This document shows, one piece after another, positions 59,444 through 64,000 of a stretch of DNA of 64,000 nt. The stretch comes from Diplocarpon mali (lineage: Eukaryota > Ascomycota > Leotiomycetes > Helotiales > Drepanopezizaceae). Made by a program: the position numbers and the translations under genes. The number at the start of each line of letters is the position of its first letter. The stretch's first letter is position 1. Location: NCBI GenBank assembly GCA_024741835.1, contig JAENRP010000035.1:163626-227625 (forward strand), read 5' to 3'. The notes under the pieces are model-generated. The model saw nothing but the letters and a program-made list of their open reading frames with translations, made no database searches and had not been told where the DNA came from.

Positions 59444-59685
59444 TATTACAAGTATGCCTATCATATGTTTGTTATATGATCTATCATATGATATATTATA
59501 TATATAATATATTATATGACTTGCTATATGACTTAGTGGCAGCCCTTGTTAAATAGCTCGTAGTTAGAGAGCTCTTATGAATCAAGACATAAGACACCCA
59601 ACATCGTCGTTTGCACCTTATACTTCTTCGTGCCCTCTCTTCTAGTTTACTATCAAGTTCACTATCAGAGAACCTCCTTGCTATA
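59444..59685 (+). repeat. 3' LTR of element A
   Basis: 242 bp from TATTACAAGTATGCC to CCTCCTTGCTATA, followed by the duplicated target TGTTA. It is preceded by the purine tract AAAGGGGTG and, near 59,242, by one more copy of the GC-rich motif. Confidence 0.92.
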
Positions 59686-60181
59686 TGTTATAACTATCAA
59701 ATCAGATATAAAAGGACAATCAGGCCCTTTATATCTTATATAAAGTTGACGCAGAATAAAGGTATTAAGACTTGAATAAGAATTACAACTAAGCAAGCTG
59801 GGCCGAGGGGGGACGGGAGGGTGAGACATTGGCTAGGTACGTCAGTAGGTAGTGTTGACTTACATCCAAACCACGTTCCTCGCCAACAGCCAGGACCCCC
59901 ATGGAGGGCACCAAGGCGCAATAAGCTACTACGGAACTGCATATCCGGCAAGACCCCACGAGGCGATGATTCCGGCTAGAGCGCGTGAATGTGGAAATCA
60001 CTTTGTTGTCGTGTTTACAGTCGCAATTCTCCGACTAAGGATGGGCAGTAAGTGTGGGTAAACATGGCCGCTTAGTGCAAGCGAGGCCTGGTGCTCAGCC
60101 GTCTCCAACTCGCGAGCAAGGTCTACAGACACAACCACTCCCACCTCATCCCACCCGGCCCTTGCTCTTCCCTGGGCAGAT
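59686..60181. other. right border of the transposon block, no gene seen
   Basis: TGTTA (59686-59690) is the right target site of A. Composition changes from AT-rich to GC-rich at about 59,760-59,800. The short frames here have no recognisable domain. The 3' untranslated region of the leftward gene ending at 60182 must lie here. Confidence 0.5.
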
Positions 60182-61516
60182 CTAACGCCACCGGCGAACA
60201 CGGGCGCGCTCGCACGCCCTCTCAGAGTAGTCGGCCCATGAATCTTGAGGGTCGGCTGCCGCGTCCGATATCTTCAGTGCACGGAAAGTCACGCTTTCAC
60301 CCACGTAAGGGAGGCTGGCCTTGCCTGTGAAGCCGGCCAAGCTCTGGTCTTTGAAGAGGATGGCTCCTCCACTCGCCGTGTGGGAGATCACGCCCTCGCC
60401 CGTCTCGCGACACCTTAGCCGTAGATGATATGTATGTTGCTGAGTAGCTTCGGCCGTGGCCTTCTTTGCTGGGCGGCCTCGACCGCGGGGTGCGGCGGCT
60501 TTTCTCTTGGAGCCCGTGGTATGTTCAGCCCTGACTCTGACGTCCTCTTCGTCTCCGTCCCCTCGTCCCAGCGTGCCTCATCTTCACGGTCCAGCTGAGA
60601 GCAGTACTGCTCTACGGTTTTTTCATCTGTGCCGAGGATCATGACTCCTTCCAGGATCCCGAAGTCGAAGCTGGCTTCGAATACACCAGCCTCCTTGGTC
60701 TGGCGTATGTCGAGACCCAGGTCTTCCCCCTGCTCCGGCCACTGCTCTTCGATTTCCTGGCAGGTAATGTAGCTGCCGACTCGTGAGTATGGCTTGGGTT
60801 TCTCGGGGCCTTTCTTGCGCTTCAGGCTTTCGATGTACTCTGCGTGGAGTTCTCGATGCTCGCTCTCCTTCTCATCTTTGACGGCCCGGAGTTCCTTGGC
60901 CTCCTTGGCGGCGTGGCCTTGGGCTGCTTTGCTTACAGCTGCTGCATCCCAGCCCATGAAGATGGTTTGCGTCTTGGAGCCGTGGCTGGTCTCGTGATGT
61001 AGACCTGGCACCGCGCTGGCCGCCTCGCGCATCTGGCCCGCTCTGTATGAACTGCCTGGATCGAGAGGTATCCCGACAGTGGTGGCCGTTTTCGAGCAGT
61101 CAGGCCTCCCCGCAGATACAAAGTACCTCTCCATGGTCCACTCGGGGTGGCTCGACAGTTGCGCAGGGGTGAGTATGGCTAGCCGCTCAGCGTGCATCTG
61201 CTCGCGCAGGCGAACAATCTGCTCTGGGATATTGTCGCACTTTTCCAGCCTGAATGAATCTCTTCATCAGAAGCGTACCGCTCCCAGAGATTTCGCTCTC
61301 TCCGAACTGCACCCCGTAGTGCTCCAGCTGGCCACGAACGAAAGAGTCGCCGTAAGACTGGCTCAACATCTTGCGCCCTCCGGCACTGAGTTTCGGCAGG
61401 AACGCGCTGCGGAGGGAGGGCCCCGAGACCCGTTCCACACGATGAGGCCCAGCATAGAATCTGTCGTACGCGCAGGAGAACCCGTCGCTGGTAATCTCGT
61501 CGTTGTCGCGAGGCAT
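60182..61516 (-). pseudogene. conserved fungal hypothetical protein with two compensating frameshifts
   Basis: The start ATG is taken at 61516 (M-P-R-D-N-D-E-I) and the stop at 60182-60184. The span is 1,335 nt, exactly 445 codons, with start and stop in the same frame, but the middle 0.7 kb codes in another frame. The first shift fits one extra A in the A4 run (plus-strand T4, 61241-61244), between F-I-Q-A-G-K and C-D-N-I-P-E-Q. The second fits one missing G in the G4 run (plus-strand C4, 60559-60562). The middle part contains G-S-Y-I-T-C-Q-E-I-E-E-Q-W-P and F-D-F-G-I-L-E-G-V-M-I-L-G. The last part has a basic R-G-R-G-R-P AT-hook-like motif and ends R-A-R-V-R-R-W-R. I recall this as an uncharacterised family of filamentous fungi; no function is known to me. 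Either a recent pseudogene or homopolymer sequencing errors. Confidence 0.65.
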
Positions 61517-62732
61517 GGCGATGGCTGGAGATGTGATTGTTTTTTGGGGTGACAGTCCTCTGTGGGGAGGGTTATGACACGGAGACGCGAAATAAATCGG
61601 TCTTGGCACGCTAATACAGGGGCATTAGTTACCTCCTAGCGACCTGGTAAGTGGGGGCACTACCTCGTTATCATGAAAACCGGTGGGGTTGTCGACCAGT
61701 ATATCTCCTCGAACCAAGAGATCGGAGCCATCCCGTTCTCGTCGCACCATAATACATGAGTTCGAAAGGTTCCTACGAGGAACGTACTCGTCGTCCGGAA
61801 CCGGAGTGCCGTACCTGCTCGGCCAGCAGCCTTTCTCGCGGCACACGGTGGGTAGGATTATGAGGATCATTTTTGATTCGAGACGACGTCTGCTGATCTA
61901 TCCGCAGCGGGCGAGGATACGATGTCGCGAGGATCACACATAGCGGATCGCGTGGACTGTCTGAGATGCGAGGTCAATGTTTGACGCCCTTCGAGGCCGT
62001 TCGTGCATACGGCGGGGCCTCCTGCTCTTGAATGGGAGGCGGACAGGTGGGCGCCTGGGAGACGATGCAGTCGACGAAGCAAGGATTTTGAGCAGGCCGC
62101 TCCAAGCTCTGGGGCAGATTCGTCTCGGTACGCGAGAGTCTGGCGTCATAGATGTGTTCCCGCGGTGTTGTTCGAGGGCAGAGCGCGTTGCTTGTAAGAT
62201 GATCATCTGGAGATACGCTCGGATTTGCAGACCGTGCCGCGGAGCTCCTTGCCAACAATCCTCCTCACGGCGGAATAGCAGAAGCATCCGCCGTGACAGT
62301 TCCTCCCGACTACGCGTACAGCCAAGGAGGCCTAAGACTGAAGTTGAGTGATCCGCCGACCAGCCCGTGCCACGCATCGCTCCGAGTCTCACACCCGCCC
62401 GACTGCAGCTGAAACATTCCGAGTCCGTCACCCCGACGACGGCGGCATTGGAGCAAAAGATGAGGATCTGCGAGCATGCTGTCTCACTAGCCTGCCGATC
62501 CCGACACGTCTGTTGGAAACTCGGGCGGCCAAGTCGCCAGAATATCGGAGCGAGGATCGAACGTGCCGGTCCCCGTCTCCTCTCCGTGGGGGGCGCACCA
62601 CCATGTCTGCAGAAGCCGCCGCGGGCACGGTGCTGTAGGGTGGAAAAAGTTCGAAACCCCCCTGACAGCCAAGTTTCGCGTTCTTGACCGGGACACTGTT
62701 CTTTCACTGCTTTTCAATACGTCTCGTACGAA
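61517..62732. other. GC-rich stretch without an assignable gene
   Basis: Overlapping frames on both strands (the longest at 61934-62707, minus) lack domains, believable starts and splice support. A gene fragment cannot be excluded: the minus frame at 61625-61870 has less biased composition (for example F-H-D-N-E-V-V-P). I make no call. The first part must hold the promoter of the gene starting at 61516. Confidence 0.45.
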
Positions 62733-63213
62733 ACACAGCCCTTTGGTAGGTGATACATTGACTATTATTAATCCCGGCTACTTAGTACCTATAGTAATTA
62801 TTCTATAAATGTAGTTTGTGCGTAACTCTTTAGGTTTCTATTAGTAGGGGCTTTGATTAAGGGGAATTAGTAATTATATAGTAATGCTCATTCGCCGCTT
62901 CTTCTACTGCAAATGAACGCTTTAGTTATAAAACCAACGTTGAATATACCTCTGCTAAAGACTCTAAGACGATATATAGCCCTTTAGTAGGTAATATATT
63001 AACTATTATTAATCCCGGCTACTTAATACTTATAGTAATTATTCTATAAACGTAGTTTATGCGTAACTCTTCAGGTTTCTATGAATAGGGGCTCGAATAA
63101 AGGGAACTAGTAATCATATAGTAATGCTCATTCGCCGCTCCTTCTACTGCAAATGAACGCTTTAGTTATAAAACCAACATTGAATATACCTCTGCTAAAG
63201 ACTCCGAGACGAT
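62733..63213. repeat. tandem duplication of an AT-rich unit of about 240 bp
   Basis: Two head-to-tail copies with a 240-241 bp period. Shared segments include ATTAATCCCGGCTACTTA, GTAATGCTCATTCGCCGC and TGCAAATGAACGCTTTAGTT. Most differences between copies are transitions (for example TTGGTAGGTGATA against TTAGTAGGTAATA). The unit is an AT-rich island in GC-rich DNA. It could be two tandem solo LTRs or a MITE-like repeat; no target duplication was found. Confidence 0.85.
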
Positions 63214-64000
63214 CTACATCTTGGGACGAACGGTCACGCCGTGACACGCTTTACTTTAACGCTAGTCGATACTGGCGACGAGATTGCTCTTCAAGTCACA
63301 GGACCAGAGAGGTGAATTCGGGAAATGCGCGGAAGATATCACGCAGTGACTGCAGCTGGGGGAACGGCAACAAAATATGCGAGGGTAAGAGAATCCACGC
63401 GGCACTGCCAAGCACCGCGAGTGCACGGCCTAGAATTATGGAATCATCACCCATAGGACGCGGTATACTTCGTATGAGGGAGAGATAGAAGCGAGATGCT
63501 TGCTGAGGTGCCTAGCCGAGCGTCACGTGGGACTCCTTCTTCTCCTCGTGCGAGCTCTATTCACAGCCTTGAGGCTTTGATTGGCGCAGAGCCGGATCGA
63601 GGGGATGCTTGGCGGGAATGTGAATGTGGATGTGAATGTGAATGTGAATGTGAATATGAATATGAATGCGAATGTGAATGTGCCCCTGGCACTCGCGCCG
63701 CTTTCAAAGGTCGAGAGCCAGGAGTAAGAGGGGGACAGCCACGCGCGATGGATGGACGACGGGGAGGAGCTGGCGGGGGTGGCGCCCCAAGGTGCGAGAG
63801 ATGATTGCGGCTCGGCGGGAGCTTGTAGAGCAACTGGATTTCCCCCGGGACGACGTCTCACCGCGGCCGTCCTGCTCCCGCCGGCGCGCGAAAGGGCAAG
63901 GGGGGGGTTCGTACTCGGTGCGCGCTGCGGTCCGACGGTCGGCCCGGGGAGGCGAGGCCACGCGACCGGAGCCGCGGCACGCCCGCTCGCCCGTGCCCGG
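63214..64000. other. terminal GC-rich region, no firm gene
   Basis: Apart from the hexanucleotide repeat I see no certain feature. From an ATG at 63801 a plus-strand frame stays open to the end of the window (M-I-A-A-R-R-E-L-V-E-Q-L-D-F). It might be the start of a gene running off the edge, but in DNA this GC-rich a 200-bp open frame is weak evidence. Confidence 0.35.
63615..63682. repeat. hexanucleotide repeat (GAATGT)n, about 11 units
   Basis: An imperfect array of GAATGT with GGATGT, GAATAT and GAATGC variants. Read as protein it gives alternating Cys-Glu, which explains a spurious frame at 63496-63804. Confidence 0.9.

Larger units (their letters stand above)
11348..59685 (+). mobile_element. 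element A: outer Ty1/copia LTR retrotransposon, interrupted by nested insertions
   Basis: Two 242-bp LTRs (11348-11589 and 59444-59685) share the diagnostic segment GTGGCAGCCCTTGTTAAATA. The flanking 5-mers are TATTA on the left and TGTTA on the right, a TSD differing by one G-to-A change. The internal region is split: 11590-14721 (itself holding element H) and 56905-59443, with the gypsy element C between. Subtracting H, C and their duplicated 5-mers leaves a copia-type element of about 5.6 kb, the size of its intact-length sister B. Strand, domain order (gag, protease, integrase, RT, RNase H) and primer binding site all fit Ty1/copia. It is the oldest element of the stack and one of the most heavily mutated. 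Confidence 0.92.
10800..59760. other. RIP-affected AT-rich heterochromatin-like block
   Basis: The block is dominated by TA dinucleotides with few CA and TG. Premature stops sit almost only at Trp and Gln positions, and terminal TG/CA pairs of several LTRs have become TA. These are direct marks of C-to-T change on both strands as in RIP. No host gene was found in it. On the right it gives way to GC-rich sequence about 75 bp beyond element A. Confidence 0.85.

Noticed and set aside
11348..59685. Host genes hidden among the retrotransposons
   Set aside because: All sequence is accounted for by LTR elements and their target duplications; stop-free stretches belong to gag-pol or its shadows.
61225..61300. 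Intron in place of the first frameshift of the hypothetical gene
   Set aside because: The only fitting donor and acceptor (GTACGC...TTCAG) would give a 29-nt intron. Longer choices break the frame or remove conserved residues.
61934..62707. 257-codon open frame on the minus strand
   Set aside because: Arg/Ser-rich, overlapped by equally long frames on both strands, and no domain or splice support. A real gene cannot be excluded but is not supported.
63496..63804. 102-codon frame with alternating Cys-Glu
   Set aside because: The Cys-Glu run is the translation of a hexanucleotide repeat; the rest is low-complexity.
63801..64000. Open frame to the right edge, possible 5' end of a gene
   Set aside because: Only 66 codons in extremely GC-rich DNA with no recognisable motif; kept as a remark only.

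Overview
The window looks like part of a filamentous ascomycete (Pezizomycotina) chromosome. Two GC-rich gene-bearing flanks (about 1-10,500 and 59,760-64,000) enclose a very AT-rich, TA-dinucleotide-rich block of about 49 kb. The left genes have short spliceosomal introns (47-70 nt, with a perfect TACTAAC branch site in one). The retrotransposon frames of the AT-rich block are broken almost only by TAG/TAA codons standing where Trp or Gln codons are expected. That is the pattern of repeat-induced point mutation (RIP). The order or genus cannot be fixed from the sequence alone.

Left flank. The 3' part of a RINT1/TIP20-family vesicle-tethering gene (1-1686, +) converges on a mitochondrial carrier of the YMC1/YMC2 type (1909-3012, -). 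A small proline-rich conserved hypothetical gene follows (3748-4395, +). Then comes 3.7 kb of gene-free DNA full of minisatellites, and a secreted sedolisin-type tripeptidyl peptidase with four exons (8068-10132, +).

AT-rich block. Every base from 11,348 to 59,685 resolves into a stack of nested LTR retrotransposons. I delimited each by paired LTRs of equal length and by 5-bp target-site duplications (TSDs). The outer element A (Ty1/copia, +) contains a 509-bp TRIM-like element H and a Ty3/gypsy element C (-). C contains a copia element F1 (-) and a gypsy chromovirus D (+). F1 contains a copia element G (+) and F2 (+), a second copy of its own family. F2 contains B (+), a sister of A. The deepest path, A>C>F1>F2>B, is five levels. 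When the inserts are subtracted, the gag-pol frames of A, F1 and F2 each come to an exact multiple of three, which confirms the boundaries.

Several things inside the block are not explained by ordinary gag-pol. They are: a short near-palindromic GC-rich motif read in frame many times in two different copia families and in both orientations; an antisense reading frame conserved between the two F copies; a third frame of about 450 codons downstream of pol in gypsy C; the 85-bp-LTR mini-element H; and primer binding sites matching the anticodon arm of initiator tRNA-Met.

Right flank. A conserved fungal hypothetical gene (60182-61516, -) carries two compensating single-base frameshifts in homopolymer runs. 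It is followed by DNA with no assignable gene, an AT-rich tandem duplication of a 240-bp unit (about 62733-63213), a hexanucleotide repeat, and very GC-rich sequence to the end.
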